This document shows positions 18,776 to 27,811 of a stretch of 64,000 nucleotides of DNA, in pieces (the first letter of the stretch is position 1; each line of letters begins with the position of its first letter). The notes beneath the pieces were generated by a model, which saw nothing but the letters and a program-made list of their open reading frames with translations, had not been told where the DNA came from and made no database searches. A program made the translations under genes and the position numbers. This DNA comes from Alicyclobacillus sp. SO9 (GTDB taxonomy: Bacteria > Bacillota > Bacilli > Alicyclobacillales > Alicyclobacillaceae), in the NCBI RefSeq assembly GCF_016406125.1, contig NZ_CP066339.1:4340001-4404000 (forward strand). Reading direction: 5' to 3'.

Positions 18776-20722
18776 TCAAGCCCCTTCAATTGGCAAATGA
18801 TCTGCAAACCAACTCAGAATGTGATGAAATCTGTCCAGTCGGTGAGAAGGTGTTCCATTCCGTGGCAGTCCGTGATTTTCACCAGGAAAGCGAACAAACT
18901 TGACTTCCTTTCTCTGTAATTTCAAAGCAACAAACAATTGCTCTCCCTGCTCGATGGATACTCGCAGGTCGTTCTCGCTGTGGATAATCAAAAGCGGAGT
19001 GGTCATGCTCTGCGTATATGAAATAGGAGAGCGTTCCATATAGAATTCGGGATCTTCCTGTGCCGAAAAACCGTAAACGAGACGATGGTTCGATCCGGCC
19101 AGGTCACTGGATCCGCTCATGGAGTACAAGTTATTGGGCGCCGCTTCGGAACAAGCTGCGCAAAATCGGTCGGTATGCCCTACGGCCCAACTAGTCATAT
19201 AGCCACCATAGCTGCCTCCCGTCACAATTAACCGTGTCGAATCCACGAATTCAAACTGCTCAATGGCTGCGTCTGTGCAACCCATGAGGTCCTCATAGTC
19301 CGTAATCCCCCGATTCCGGCCCAGAGCGCGTGCCCATTCCTCGGAGTAACCCGAACTCCCGCGCGGATTTGCAAAAAAGACAGCGTAGCCCGACGCACAA
19401 AGCAGTTGTAACTCATGGTTGAACCCATACCCAAACTGGGCGTAAGGCCCCCCGTGAATTTTCAACACTCCCGGGTAGCGTTCTTGTTCATGAAATGGCT
19501 GAGGGAGCATCATCCAGCATGGCACTGAGGTGCCGTCTTTGCTCTCACCCACAAAAGCCTCCATGTCACTGAACTGCACTTCGTCACACCAATCATCGTG
19601 AAAATGCGTGACTTGTTCGAAAGATGGCGAGTCAGCACCAATGTACAACTCAGGGGGTCGTGTAGGAGACGATTGGACACCCGCAATAAGGCCGCTTCGA
19701 GATATGTCAAATGACGTAATCTGCGAAGGTGTGTTTCTGTCGCCGCCGATTGTGCCATCATTTATGCTGCTATAGAGCAAGGCAACACGCCCTTCGTCCT
19801 CAAACAGGGCCCATATTTTTTCTCCCTCTGCAGACCAAACGAGCCGACTGCCGCTAACAGTAGTTCTGTCAAACGCCGGAGATAGCAGCTCTGGATCTCC
19901 TTCAGAAGTTGCCACCCTGTGGATGTGTCGGTGGTTCGGCATACTATCGATCCGCTCTGTCCCCACGTAAGCAATCCAACTTCCGTCGGGGGACCAGGTG
20001 GGCGATTTGACTGCTCCCTGTGTTCGCGTAAGTTGCCGAACAATCCCTTTCTGAGGGCTGACAACAAAGAGGTCAGAAGCAAGGTCAAACTGTCGATTTT
20101 CATGACGTCTGGAGACAAAAGCAATCCACTCCCCGTCCGGTGACCAGGCGGGATCGGTGTCGTCGGCATCCCCAGCGGTCAGCGGGGTGATTTCTGCTGT
20201 ACGAACATCGAGCAAAAGCAGGTGATGTTGCTGATTGTAGGTAAAACCCTTGCCGTTGAACTTATACTGAATAGTGTCAATCACGCGCGCACTCTCCGTC
20301 GACGGTTGTTGTCCGGCAACGGGCTGTGAGACCTTCGCACACAGGACGACGGACTTCCCGTCTGGAGACCACTGATACGACGCCACGTCATAAGCTGCGT
20401 CGCTCAGTACGCGAGCCTCTCCACCACATCTGGGAAGCACAAAAAATTGTTGTACATTTTCATCTCGTTTAGACAGGAATCCCAAGTAACGCCCATCGGG
20501 AGACCACTGTGGTGAATGGCTCGGATACTCAGACGATGTCCAAGGAGCCAACTCTTCACTTTCAACGTCGTACACGTAAATCTGTGTTTGATAGCCGTCA
20601 ATCTGTTCCACCGCCCGGCGGACTGAGAACGCGACATGCTTACCTGAATCGTCAATGGTCACTTCACTGATGTGATACAGACGAAAAATGTCTGTGTCCA
20701 CGACCCCTCGTTTGTTGTTCAC
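18776..20722 (-). CDS. S9-family serine peptidase (acylaminoacyl-peptidase-like)
   Basis: This protein of about 648 residues has an N-terminal TolB/WD40-like propeller (about 15-385, with repeated PxWSPDGxxIAF blades) and a C-terminal alpha/beta hydrolase domain. The nucleophile Ser is in GGSYGGYMTSW, with the likely acid Asp in HSENDLRV and His in GENHGLPRNG. S9C enzymes remove acylated or dipeptide ends from short peptides in the cytoplasm. No signal peptide is seen. Located directly after the binding-protein gene in the peptide operon, it likely processes imported peptides. GTG at 20722 has AGGTG six bases upstream; an in-frame GTG at 20731 is possible. Confidence 0.92.
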   Translation of the reverse strand: MNNKRGVVDTDIFRLYHISEVTIDDSGKHVAFSVRRAVEQIDGYQTQIYVYDVESEELAPWTSSEYPSHSPQWSPDGRYLGFLSKRDENVQQFFVLPRCGGEARVLSDAAYDVASYQWSPDGKSVVLCAKVSQPVAGQQPSTESARVIDTIQYKFNGKGFTYNQQHHLLLLDVRTAEITPLTAGDADDTDPAWSPDGEWIAFVSRRHENRQFDLASDLFVVSPQKGIVRQLTRTQGAVKSPTWSPDGSWIAYVGTERIDSMPNHRHIHRVATSEGDPELLSPAFDRTTVSGSRLVWSAEGEKIWALFEDEGRVALLYSSINDGTIGGDRNTPSQITSFDISRSGLIAGVQSSPTRPPELYIGADSPSFEQVTHFHDDWCDEVQFSDMEAFVGESKDGTSVPCWMMLPQPFHEQERYPGVLKIHGGPYAQFGYGFNHELQLLCASGYAVFFANPRGSSGYSEEWARALGRNRGITDYEDLMGCTDAAIEQFEFVDSTRLIVTGGSYGGYMTSWAVGHTDRFCAACSEAAPNNLYSMSGSSDLAGSNHRLVYGFSAQEDPEFYMERSPISYTQSMTTPLLIIHSENDLRVSIEQGEQLFVALKLQRKEVKFVRFPGENHGLPRNGTPSHRLDRFHHILSWFADHLPIEGA

Positions 20723-20737
20723 GACTTTCACCTGCCT

Positions 20738-22501
20738 CTACTTTCCGCTGACGGTCCAATACTGCGGAGAAATCTGGTTCGTGAAGGTATTCCCGTACTT
20801 TACGGCGCCATGTACATTCTTCGACACTTCCGTGAGCGCGTCGGGAACGGGCATCCAGAGATTCGGGAGTTGTTGCGCCGCATACATCTGATACGCATCC
20901 AACGCCTTTTGAGATTCAGCCGTCGTGGCATGCGGCTGGTGCGTCTGGTTCACCAGTTGATTCATCTTCGGGTCTGAGTACCCGTAGAAATTGTAGCCTC
21001 CCGTGCTCGAAAACATCCCGCCGCCTGTAGGATAAGTGCCACCATAGCTCCATCCGAGCCCAGTCTGAATATCCCATTTTGCCGGACTGTGATGATAGTG
21101 GAGCATGGTTGCAAACGGAAGCGGTTGAAGTTTTATCTGAATGCCTTCTTTACCCCAATCCTGTTGCAGCAACTGAGCCATGGCCTGAGTCGACGTGTTT
21201 CCAGCGGGGTATTGCACGTTAAAGCTAAGCTTTACACCCTTACTGTTTTGCATGACGCCGCCAACCTCGTGCCACCCATTCTGCTGCAGAAGCTTCTTAC
21301 CAGCCGCAGGATTAAACTGATATACCGGCGTTTTAAGCTTGGGATCCAAGAATGTGGCTGGATTGAGCGGAATGGGACCCGTTCCGGGGGTGCCAAGACC
21401 ATCATAGATATCCTTGATGATGGACTTTTGGTCAATGCCCATCTGCAGTGCTTTGCGAACCGCAAGTTGCTTCATCGCCGAACCTACCGTCGGACTCTTA
21501 AAGTTCAGCATCGTCCGGTCAATGACAAACCGCTTCGTCTCTACGAATTTGTCTTGTGTCAGTTGTTTTCTACTGCTATACATGGAGAGCGGCAGGTAGC
21601 CTACTTGCACGGTACCTGTCTTCAGTGCATTCACTTCAGCAGAGTTCGACGTCTCATAGGCCAAAACAAAGCGACTGATGCTTGCCTTGTGACCGTCATA
21701 CTTCGGATTGGGAACAAACGTCCAAGCAACGTTCCGCTTCGCTGACTTCAAAATGAATGGGCCGTCTATCACCTTGAAGAAGGATGCATTGTTCCCATTC
21801 GAAGCCAAGTAACTCAATTCTTTGTTCAAATTCGTAGGATATTTATCCCACGCGGCTTTAGGAAGCGGAGTAAAGTCAGACAGTCCGTTGTATTCAAACC
21901 ACAGCTGGTTTACAGGTTTCTTCAGTGTGACTTGAAACTCATGGGTTCCTAGCACCTTGAAACCCTGAATCATGGCAGGTATACCGCCTGACCCCGCCCC
22001 GGCATAAGGCCATGGCCTAGGTGCCGTCGGCGCAGATGCCGCTTTAATCAAGTTCCACGTAAACGCAACATCTGACGCAGTCACCGGCGTTCCATTCGAC
22101 CACTTCCACTTTGGATTCATTTTGACTGTATAGACAGTCCCCTTTGAATTCCAACTGACATTACTTGCAATACTGCGCGAATAGTCGATCTTTCCGCTGG
22201 CGTTAAGATGGAACAAACCTTTGTACATGAGGGACGCAGCCCAGGCATCGTATAGGCTGTTGTACGCGACGGGGCGGAGTGGAAGATACCAGTTGATGGA
22301 CACGAGCGGACCAAGAGCCTGCACGACCGTTCCTCCATGACTGCTTGTGCTCGAAGAAGATGAAGAAGTACTTGCATTTGCGTTCGACGTGTTAGCGGCG
22401 CTCGCCGTGTGTGTTTTGGAGCCACACCCGCTCAGCGACCCAACCAGAACAATTCCCATAAAAATGCCCACACGCCTTTTGTACACCGAATAACGTTTCA
22501 C
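20738..22501 (-). CDS. oppA: Peptide-binding lipoprotein (SBP_bac_5, OppA-like)
   Basis: The 587-residue extracytoplasmic binding protein begins with a lipoprotein signal: the lipobox LSGC places the lipidated Cys at residue 26. A Ser/Asn/Thr-rich linker to about residue 55 follows, then a family-5 solute-binding fold of usual length. VTASDVAFTWNLI is a typical family-5 segment. It captures peptides outside the membrane and delivers them to the OppB/OppC permeases encoded in the same operon. It is the first gene, so the promoter should lie at 22502-22711. The GTG start follows GGGAGGATTG at eleven-base spacing. Confidence 0.93.
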   Translation of the reverse strand: MKRYSVYKRRVGIFMGIVLVGSLSGCGSKTHTASAANTSNANASTSSSSSSTSSHGGTVVQALGPLVSINWYLPLRPVAYNSLYDAWAASLMYKGLFHLNASGKIDYSRSIASNVSWNSKGTVYTVKMNPKWKWSNGTPVTASDVAFTWNLIKAASAPTAPRPWPYAGAGSGGIPAMIQGFKVLGTHEFQVTLKKPVNQLWFEYNGLSDFTPLPKAAWDKYPTNLNKELSYLASNGNNASFFKVIDGPFILKSAKRNVAWTFVPNPKYDGHKASISRFVLAYETSNSAEVNALKTGTVQVGYLPLSMYSSRKQLTQDKFVETKRFVIDRTMLNFKSPTVGSAMKQLAVRKALQMGIDQKSIIKDIYDGLGTPGTGPIPLNPATFLDPKLKTPVYQFNPAAGKKLLQQNGWHEVGGVMQNSKGVKLSFNVQYPAGNTSTQAMAQLLQQDWGKEGIQIKLQPLPFATMLHYHHSPAKWDIQTGLGWSYGGTYPTGGGMFSSTGGYNFYGYSDPKMNQLVNQTHQPHATTAESQKALDAYQMYAAQQLPNLWMPVPDALTEVSKNVHGAVKYGNTFTNQISPQYWTVSGK

Positions 22502-22711
22502 AGGCTAACAATCCTCCCTTTTGACGACACTGCAACAGCGTGGCCGAAGCCTCCTCTACTGCCACTTAACCCTTTATATAAGTCGTATTATTCAGATTAT
22601 TAGCCTCACATTATCAAGCCACATAGTGAGCCGCAACGAATTTTGGTAAGGTGACGAACAAAGACGAAAACGGCACACTATACCCAGCACACGATTTGTC
22701 AGGGTTTCACG

Positions 22712-23893
22712 TCAGTAGAGTACCTCGCGGGACCAGTCCCCAGACACCGGAAAATCAGATGGCGCTGGCAGACTGAGCCTTCTTGCAGCGTATTGAACGT
22801 ATTCCCCCTTGACGAAAGTATGAATGTCGGAAGACATACAATTCAAACCCGTTTCACACAGTCCATTCAGGGTGGCTATATCTCGCTCATAGATCGACGC
22901 ATCCCATCTCACTCTTTGTAGAACACTCAGTGCGATTGCAAGTGGAAGTCTCGTAGCCTTAGCGATGACTTGTGCTGCGCGTTGTGGCATCTCCCGAATG
23001 ATTCTGTGGGCTTTCAGATGAGCTCGGAGGTATGCGACCACATGGGCTTCATGACGTCGGCACCAGTTCTCATCGGCCACAACGCTTGTGAGGTAATCAT
23101 CACCGAGTCCATCGTCAAACAAAACACGACCATGTTGATTGAACGTCATGAGACTCAGATACGGTTCCCACATCATGCTCGCTTGAACTTGTCCACGAAT
23201 GAGGTTTCGCATACTCGCGTGCATCTCTTGGTGAAGGACGTTCACTTCAGGCAACTTCATCGATAGAAGCAACTTGTTGAGTCTGTAGCCCGCGCTTGTA
23301 TTGGGCACCGTAGCAACGGAGGCTTTGATAATCTCGTTCGGTTTCATCAGCTTTGACTGGATTTCAGTCACCAGTGAGATTCCCTTGCCCCCTTTGCTCT
23401 TCCCATCAAAAGCAATCAAAATCGGGCGGAATTTGGGAAGTATTTTCCTTAAATCCGCAGCAAGAACAGTCGGATAGTCTCCCAGAGACGCGATTTGAAT
23501 CTTTCCTGCAATCATCCCCTCCACAAGTTGCAATCCGTTTGACGCATTGTGCCAACGGACCACATGGTTTGAAGCTGGGCGTATCGACTGCAATTCGTCC
23601 TCCAGCAGATGCAACTCTTTGATTACCAACGCACTCCACATATGCGCCGTACCGCGTTGGTATCCAATTGTAATAATCTCTTGCTCGGATGGATCCCCTG
23701 CTGTTTGCTCTGTCACTACGGTGTGTTGGCGGACCCACGTCTCTAAAATATTCCGGTCAAAAAACACTTCTTTGCCAATCTTCACATACGGGAGGTTGCG
23801 GTACTTACGCCATCTATCCAAAGTGGAACGACTGACCTCGAGTAGATCCATTGCTTCCTGTACGGTCATCATATTTAACCGCTTATGTTCCAT
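22712..23893 (-). CDS. Excisionase-type HTH fused to SsuA/NMT1-like binding domain
   Basis: The 393-residue protein has an N-terminal MerR/excisionase-like HTH (about 8-55: MTVQEAMDLLEVSRSTLDRW, then FFDRNILETWV). A domain like periplasmic nitrate/sulfonate/thiamine-precursor binding proteins follows from about 70 (TIGYQRGTAHMWSALVIKE, GKIQIASLGDYP, ASVATVPNTSAGYRL, VQASMMWEPYL). There is no signal peptide, so the binding fold should act in the cytoplasm as a ligand sensor. ATG at 23893 is chosen because GGAGGTG lies six bases upstream. It is divergent from a TauE/SafE exporter, hinting at sulfonate or sulfite control, but the ligand is unknown. Confidence 0.8.
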   Translation of the reverse strand: MEHKRLNMMTVQEAMDLLEVSRSTLDRWRKYRNLPYVKIGKEVFFDRNILETWVRQHTVVTEQTAGDPSEQEIITIGYQRGTAHMWSALVIKELHLLEDELQSIRPASNHVVRWHNASNGLQLVEGMIAGKIQIASLGDYPTVLAADLRKILPKFRPILIAFDGKSKGGKGISLVTEIQSKLMKPNEIIKASVATVPNTSAGYRLNKLLLSMKLPEVNVLHQEMHASMRNLIRGQVQASMMWEPYLSLMTFNQHGRVLFDDGLGDDYLTSVVADENWCRRHEAHVVAYLRAHLKAHRIIREMPQRAAQVIAKATRLPLAIALSVLQRVRWDASIYERDIATLNGLCETGLNCMSSDIHTFVKGEYVQYAARRLSLPAPSDFPVSGDWSREVLY

Positions 23894-24088
23894 ATTCGGC
23901 ACCTCCGTAGTCCGCAGCACCATGTGTCGTTTGTCCATCCTCTCACCATATACCAATAATGTATGATATTAGATTTTGTCGTCTTTGTTCGTTGTTTAAT
24001 TGTTTTCTTAGTAGATTGCAGATATTGTATTAGATGTTCAATTATTCGGATGATTCCGTTGATTATGCATACTAAATATTAGAAAGGT

Positions 24089-24922
24089 ATGACTATCCTG
24101 AGAATAGGACTTCGAATTTGCCGACGACATACGTCTACACCCGATAAGGATCCGTCACGCTACCGGACAAAGGTACTCTTAACCGGGGGCTTCGGCGGAC
24201 TGTTCGGCGCTTTGTTAGGGATTGGCGGGTCCTTTCTCGTTATCCCCATCCTGTCAGGTCCGTTGCGGATTGCTCCCAAGCAAGCACACTCGTCTGCCCT
24301 ACCTGTAGCATTCGTTGGTGGGCTGTCGTCACTGTTCTTCTATCTGTCCGCCGTCCACATGCATTGGTTCACCACTGGGACGGTCATCATCAGCAGTTTG
24401 TGCGGGGTGCTGTTTGGCGCACGTATGATGCGCTTTCTAAACGTCAGAAAACTGGAAACCACGTTTGGATTCATTCTCTGCGGGGTCGCGTTGCTGTACG
24501 CTTTTCATCTGAAACCCATCTCGCACACGTCGCTCTCCCAACACTACGTGTTAAGGACAGCAGGCCCACTGCTGCTTGGTCTTCTGGTGGGGCTGGTAAG
24601 CGGTGCATTCGGTGCCGGAGGTGGAGCCCTTCTCGTTCCCGGAGCGGTACTGCTGTTTCATTACAATCAACAAGCAGCTCAAAGTCTATCCATCATGACC
24701 ATCATCCCAACCACATTGCTAGGAAGTTGGGTTCATTTCCGAGAGAAAAACCTGTCTCTCGACATTGTTTTCCCCTTGTCTATAGCGGCTTGCCTAGGCG
24801 GCGCAATCGGAGGCATTCTAGCCCTGCATGTCCACACCGTCATCCTTCGCAGCCTACTCATTGTTGCGCTGATTTACATCGGCATATCGAACATAAGAAA
24901 ATACTGGACATTCGAAAATTAG
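24089..24922 (+). CDS. TauE/SafE-family anion exporter
   Basis: The 277-residue membrane protein has two homologous halves (about 28-140 and 155-277). Each has the glycine-rich start of this family: GGLFGALLGIGGSFLVIPIL and GLVSGAFGAGGGALLVPG. TauE/SafE proteins are linked to export of sulfite, sulfoacetate or related organic anions. The substrate here is not known, but the divergent regulator with a sulfonate-type binding domain supports a sulfur compound. The ATG at 24089 has AGAAAGG almost touching it, so the true start is slightly uncertain. The upstream region is very AT-rich. Confidence 0.85.
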   Translation: MTILRIGLRICRRHTSTPDKDPSRYRTKVLLTGGFGGLFGALLGIGGSFLVIPILSGPLRIAPKQAHSSALPVAFVGGLSSLFFYLSAVHMHWFTTGTVIISSLCGVLFGARMMRFLNVRKLETTFGFILCGVALLYAFHLKPISHTSLSQHYVLRTAGPLLLGLLVGLVSGAFGAGGGALLVPGAVLLFHYNQQAAQSLSIMTIIPTTLLGSWVHFREKNLSLDIVFPLSIAACLGGAIGGILALHVHTVILRSLLIVALIYIGISNIRKYWTFEN

Positions 24923-25078
24923 TCGACAACCCTGTTGTAACACCTTCCTGTCATGCAGCGACTGGAGATGTCGCTTTTCTATGTATCTTACAGAGAAATT
25001 GTCGCTTTTCAATATGCAATGTCAGTATTTTTAACAGAATCGTAATCTGCTTTCTACAGCCTATGTCATCCGCTTTTG

Positions 25079-25816
25079 TTATTCGTAAGCTAACTGAACA
25101 ACTTTAGAAGCCAATATATCGGTGGAACTAAACACTTTAACGGTTGTCCCAAACGATGACGTCCGTTCAGTACTTGAAAATACAACTGGTAGCTCCGTAC
25201 ATCCCAACAATATACTATCTATACCACGTGCCCACGAGCGAGATGCAATCTCCCTAAGACTGCGACCAAGTCGCGAAAAATCAGTAAGTAGGATATCACC
25301 GTTACGCGCGTTTAATGGTGGAGAACCTTTCACCGCCATAATAACTTCCATGATGTCATTTTCAGACTGCGCGTCAGGGTATATCGGTGTAATACCAGCT
25401 CGTGCAAAACTATCCTCATAAACACCGAAGGTTCGAGTGGGAGTCGTAGCCATAATCCCAATCTGTCTATACCCAGCAACCGCTATTGCCTCCGTCACTG
25501 CGTCTATCAATGAAATCACAGGCACACCTGTTGCTTCCTGAAGTTGGGCAAGGTAAATGCTCGTTGTGCTAGAAGGGAGAACAATCACTTGCGCCCCTGC
25601 TTCCACTAATCTCCTACAAACCTCTGTTAGCTTAGGAACTGGGGATTCTCCAGTACCGGACAAGTGCGCAACCCGATTCGGAATCGATGGATCGGAAATA
25701 AGAATTACAGGTATGTGCTCTTGGTCATTCGTAGCCGGAGACATCTCGACAACACGTTGATAGAAATGCGCACCAGCAAGTGGGCCTAGCCCCCCAAAAA
25801 TTCCGACAGTCTGCAT
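25079..25816 (-). CDS. Asp/Glu racemase-family protein with Ser at the first Cys site
   Basis: The 245-residue protein is of the aspartate/glutamate racemase superfamily, starting VGIFGGLGPLAG as in aspartate racemases. The second catalytic Cys is present in LLGCTELP (Cys206). The first site, usually PCNTAH, is PSSTTS (81-86), so Ser replaces Cys. The E. coli relative YgeA (L-Asp/Glu-specific racemase) has Thr here, so activity may remain with altered stereochemistry. It would racemise an acidic amino acid in the cytoplasm. The ATG follows GGAGGGGGAG. It is a single gene with no clear pathway neighbours. Confidence 0.8.
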   Translation of the reverse strand: MQTVGIFGGLGPLAGAHFYQRVVEMSPATNDQEHIPVILISDPSIPNRVAHLSGTGESPVPKLTEVCRRLVEAGAQVIVLPSSTTSIYLAQLQEATGVPVISLIDAVTEAIAVAGYRQIGIMATTPTRTFGVYEDSFARAGITPIYPDAQSENDIMEVIMAVKGSPPLNARNGDILLTDFSRLGRSLREIASRSWARGIDSILLGCTELPVVFSSTERTSSFGTTVKVFSSTDILASKVVQLAYE

Positions 25817-26197
25817 TTCTCCCCCTCCAATTTCTCAATCCAACAAAATAATTAGTTTTGTACTAGATGACTGACAACTTAGGTCAATAGCTCCGGGTTT
25901 TCTATGAATTTGGTTTAAAGCATTCTTCGTCCCTCAGGCTTCAAGCCTTATTATTAGTCTATTCTGAACAAATGAATGAGTAAAGCAAATTGTTATAGTC
26001 TAGTCAATGCGGGCTCAACTCCGCCTCCGTGAGAAAGCTCCATCCACTCCTAGCCATATTGCAAAGTCAGCCTTAATCGTCTCTCGCACCCGTCTGTGTT
26101 TCCATCCACGTTTCTGAGAGTGTTCTACATTCGTGCAACTGCAATATTGTGTTCGAGCAAATCATGGCAGCTTCCGTCTTGAGCGCGTATTTATCGT
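25817..26197. other. Intergenic region, nothing recognised
   Basis: About 380 bases separate the racemase start and the anti-sigma-like stop, both on the minus strand. No gene, RNA motif or clear terminator was recognised; it must contain the racemase promoter. Confidence 0.45.
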
Positions 26198-26884
26198 TTA
26201 GCTCGGAGGCAGGCTCAGTTTTTGACCACTCTGGTTATAGTAGCTTCCGTTCTGTTCGGCGTAATAGTTGTTCGCAATAACACCCCAGAATGGGCTTCCT
26301 CCAGTCGCATACTGAGATACATCAAGGACCACATGGTCGCCTACCTTCGGTGAAAGCGACGGATCACACTGGATGTTCACCACTGAGCCAACCTTAAACG
26401 GATAGTTTGGACTGGTTACTGCACTATTGGCACCTTGGATATTTTTGCTGACTTTAAGTTCGAACGAATGACCCTTTACAAAACTGACGACCCCTTGCAC
26501 TTCGTACATCCTCCCGACATCTTTCCACTGACTACTCCCTGGTGTCTGGTTATTGGTGCGATTCGACGTCGCTTGTGAATTAGCGGCTGGGTTGCTTGTT
26601 GTCCCCACCAAGTTCGAGGCACCAGTTGTTTGGGTTGTTGGTGTTTGACTGAAAACGTGTTTATCAATACCGACTCCGATACCAACCGCTACTACTGCGA
26701 TAGTAGCTACAGCAGCTACACTTGTCGCGAAGGCATTGAAATGTTTTTTGTGCCTAGTCCGAGGCGGTCTCATCGTTTTCATCTTCTGCGAAATGCTTTG
26801 CCAGAGTTCATCTTGATCGCTTTGCGTCATGCTGATGTCTGTCAATTCCTTGAACCGATGTGTTACTTCCTTATCATGCGTCAT
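26198..26884 (-). CDS. Anti-sigma-like membrane protein
   Basis: The 228-residue protein has about 55 cytoplasmic N-terminal residues and one TM segment (FATSVAAVATIAVVAVGIGV). A Thr/Asn/Ser-rich linker and an extracellular domain of about 110 residues follow, with a beta-rich part from MYEVQGVVSFVKG to the C terminus. This is the layout of ECF anti-sigma factors, and its ATG overlaps the stop of the upstream sigma gene (ATGA). AGGAGGTG precedes it at nine bases. No zinc-binding HxxxCxxC motif is seen. As the sigma gene is broken, the protein has lost its obvious partner; it may have another role in envelope sensing. Confidence 0.65.
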   Translation of the reverse strand: MTHDKEVTHRFKELTDISMTQSDQDELWQSISQKMKTMRPPRTRHKKHFNAFATSVAAVATIAVVAVGIGVGIDKHVFSQTPTTQTTGASNLVGTTSNPAANSQATSNRTNNQTPGSSQWKDVGRMYEVQGVVSFVKGHSFELKVSKNIQGANSAVTSPNYPFKVGSVVNIQCDPSLSPKVGDHVVLDVSQYATGGSPFWGVIANNYYAEQNGSYYNQSGQKLSLPPS

Positions 26885-27163
26885 GACTGCGTCACCTCCT
26901 GACTTGAGTTGCCTAAAATCTCTCGTATCTTTGCGATGGCTCGCCGATCCATCGTCTTGACGTTCCCTTTTGATGCCCCTCTTTGCATGAACATCGCCTC
27001 GAAACGTCCCCCAAGAGCGAAACGCTCGAAGAAAGACTTCTTGCACCACATCCATGGCAAGCGCGTCATCGCGAAGCGTCAGCCGTGCATATCTATAAAT
27101 GTCATTCGCGTACGTTTGATAAAGCGAATGAATCTCATTTTCGATTTTTTGTGAACTCACCAT
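26881..27163 (-). pseudogene. ECF sigma factor with internal deletion and frameshift
   Basis: The first 57 codons encode a normal sigma region 2 (YRYARLTLRDDALAMDVVQE, then VFLRAFRSWGTFRGD). The frame then runs on into unrelated sequence. A typical end of sigma region 4 (ASKGNVKTMDRRAIAKIRE) is present in another frame and ends at 26881, overlapping the anti-sigma ATG. The linker and first half of region 4, perhaps 85-90 codons, are missing. A deletion with a frame change explains both. The ATG at 27163 follows AAGGAG. In the long frame the sigma head is joined directly to the anti-sigma-like protein, which is unlikely to be a designed fusion. Confidence 0.75.
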
Positions 27164-27227
27164 CTCGACTCCTTTCATATGATTAGACGTAAGCAAGCCC
27201 AAAAGGAAACGCTTTGACTTATAGAAT

Positions 27228-27263
27228 TCAAAATTAAAACCGCCTCCCTATTGGAATGGCGGT
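27228..27263 (-). terminator. Intrinsic terminator
   Basis: On the minus strand ACCGCC pairs with GGCGGT around a 13-base loop, followed by TTTTAATTTT. It ends the transcript of the small membrane protein at 27397-27642 before the sigma region. Confidence 0.8.
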
Positions 27264-27396
27264 CTCATATCCCTCGTTGGTTTTGTGATGCAAGGCGCTA
27301 ACCCTGTGCGCAGTCCTACCCGAGAGTTTAGGAAACATAGCAATGATGAAATCGAATTTTCATACACCCAAGGGTCCTGCTTGCTTTACTCCCAAA

Positions 27397-27642
27397 TCAG
27401 TTCTCTTTCTTGTCACTCATTAAGATGAGATTTCTGATCCCAACAACAAGGCATATCATCAAGCCTGTCACAACGATTGTCTCCAGCGTAGGTTGGGAAT
27501 TTATAATTTCATAATTCTGTGGGGTTTTTATTCTGCTAACAAGAACTTGGCTGCTCATTAGGACAACCGCGAAGACAGCGAAGACTTGCCAGACTTTTGC
27601 CAATAGACACGCCAATAAGACCATAGAGATAATGAAGAGCAA
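27397..27642 (-). CDS. Small two-TM membrane protein, unknown function
   Basis: The frame encodes 81 residues with a hydrophobic segment at about 1-35 and another at 55-75, ending in the charged tail MSDKKEN. It resembles no family I can name. The TTG start has AAAGG about nine bases upstream, and a good terminator lies 130 bp past its end, both of which support a real gene. It lies next to the IS110 element, so its upstream region may have been altered by the insertion. Confidence 0.5.
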   Translation of the reverse strand: MLFIISMVLLACLLAKVWQVFAVFAVVLMSSQVLVSRIKTPQNYEIINSQPTLETIVVTGLMICLVVGIRNLILMSDKKEN

Positions 27643-27745
27643 ACTGGAATACCTTTCTATCAGATTCCCATGGAGATCTGCTACTGCATTAAGCTGCCCG
27701 TTAACATTCCTGTAGGTGTTAGTAGATTCGGTTTGTAGAAATAAA

Positions 27746-27808
27746 GACGCCTCGATACGATGAGTGTGTACTGGGTCGTAGCCCTTAAAAACTCATGTAG
27801 GAGGCGTC
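27746..27808 (+). promoter_or_regulatory. Hairpin covering the transposase ribosome binding site
   Basis: GACGCCTC (27746-27753) pairs with GAGGCGTC (27801-27808), and inside it ATGAGT (27760-27765) pairs with ACTCAT (27791-27796). The 3' arm contains the AGGAGG site for the transposase ATG at 27812. Folding would hide this site and keep transposase translation low, for example on read-through transcripts. Confidence 0.7.
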
Positions 27809-27811
27809 ACT

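Noticed and set aside
26198-27202. A real sigma/anti-sigma fusion protein
   Set aside because: The joint is in nonsense sequence after sigma region 2, the end of region 4 exists in another frame, and the anti-sigma has its own ribosome site; a deletion with frameshift explains it better.
27264-27350. Possible c-di-GMP riboswitch (GATGCAAGGC and CCTACCC)
   Set aside because: The conserved GGGCAAAC and GCCAGGCUACC elements of the aptamer are absent on both strands.
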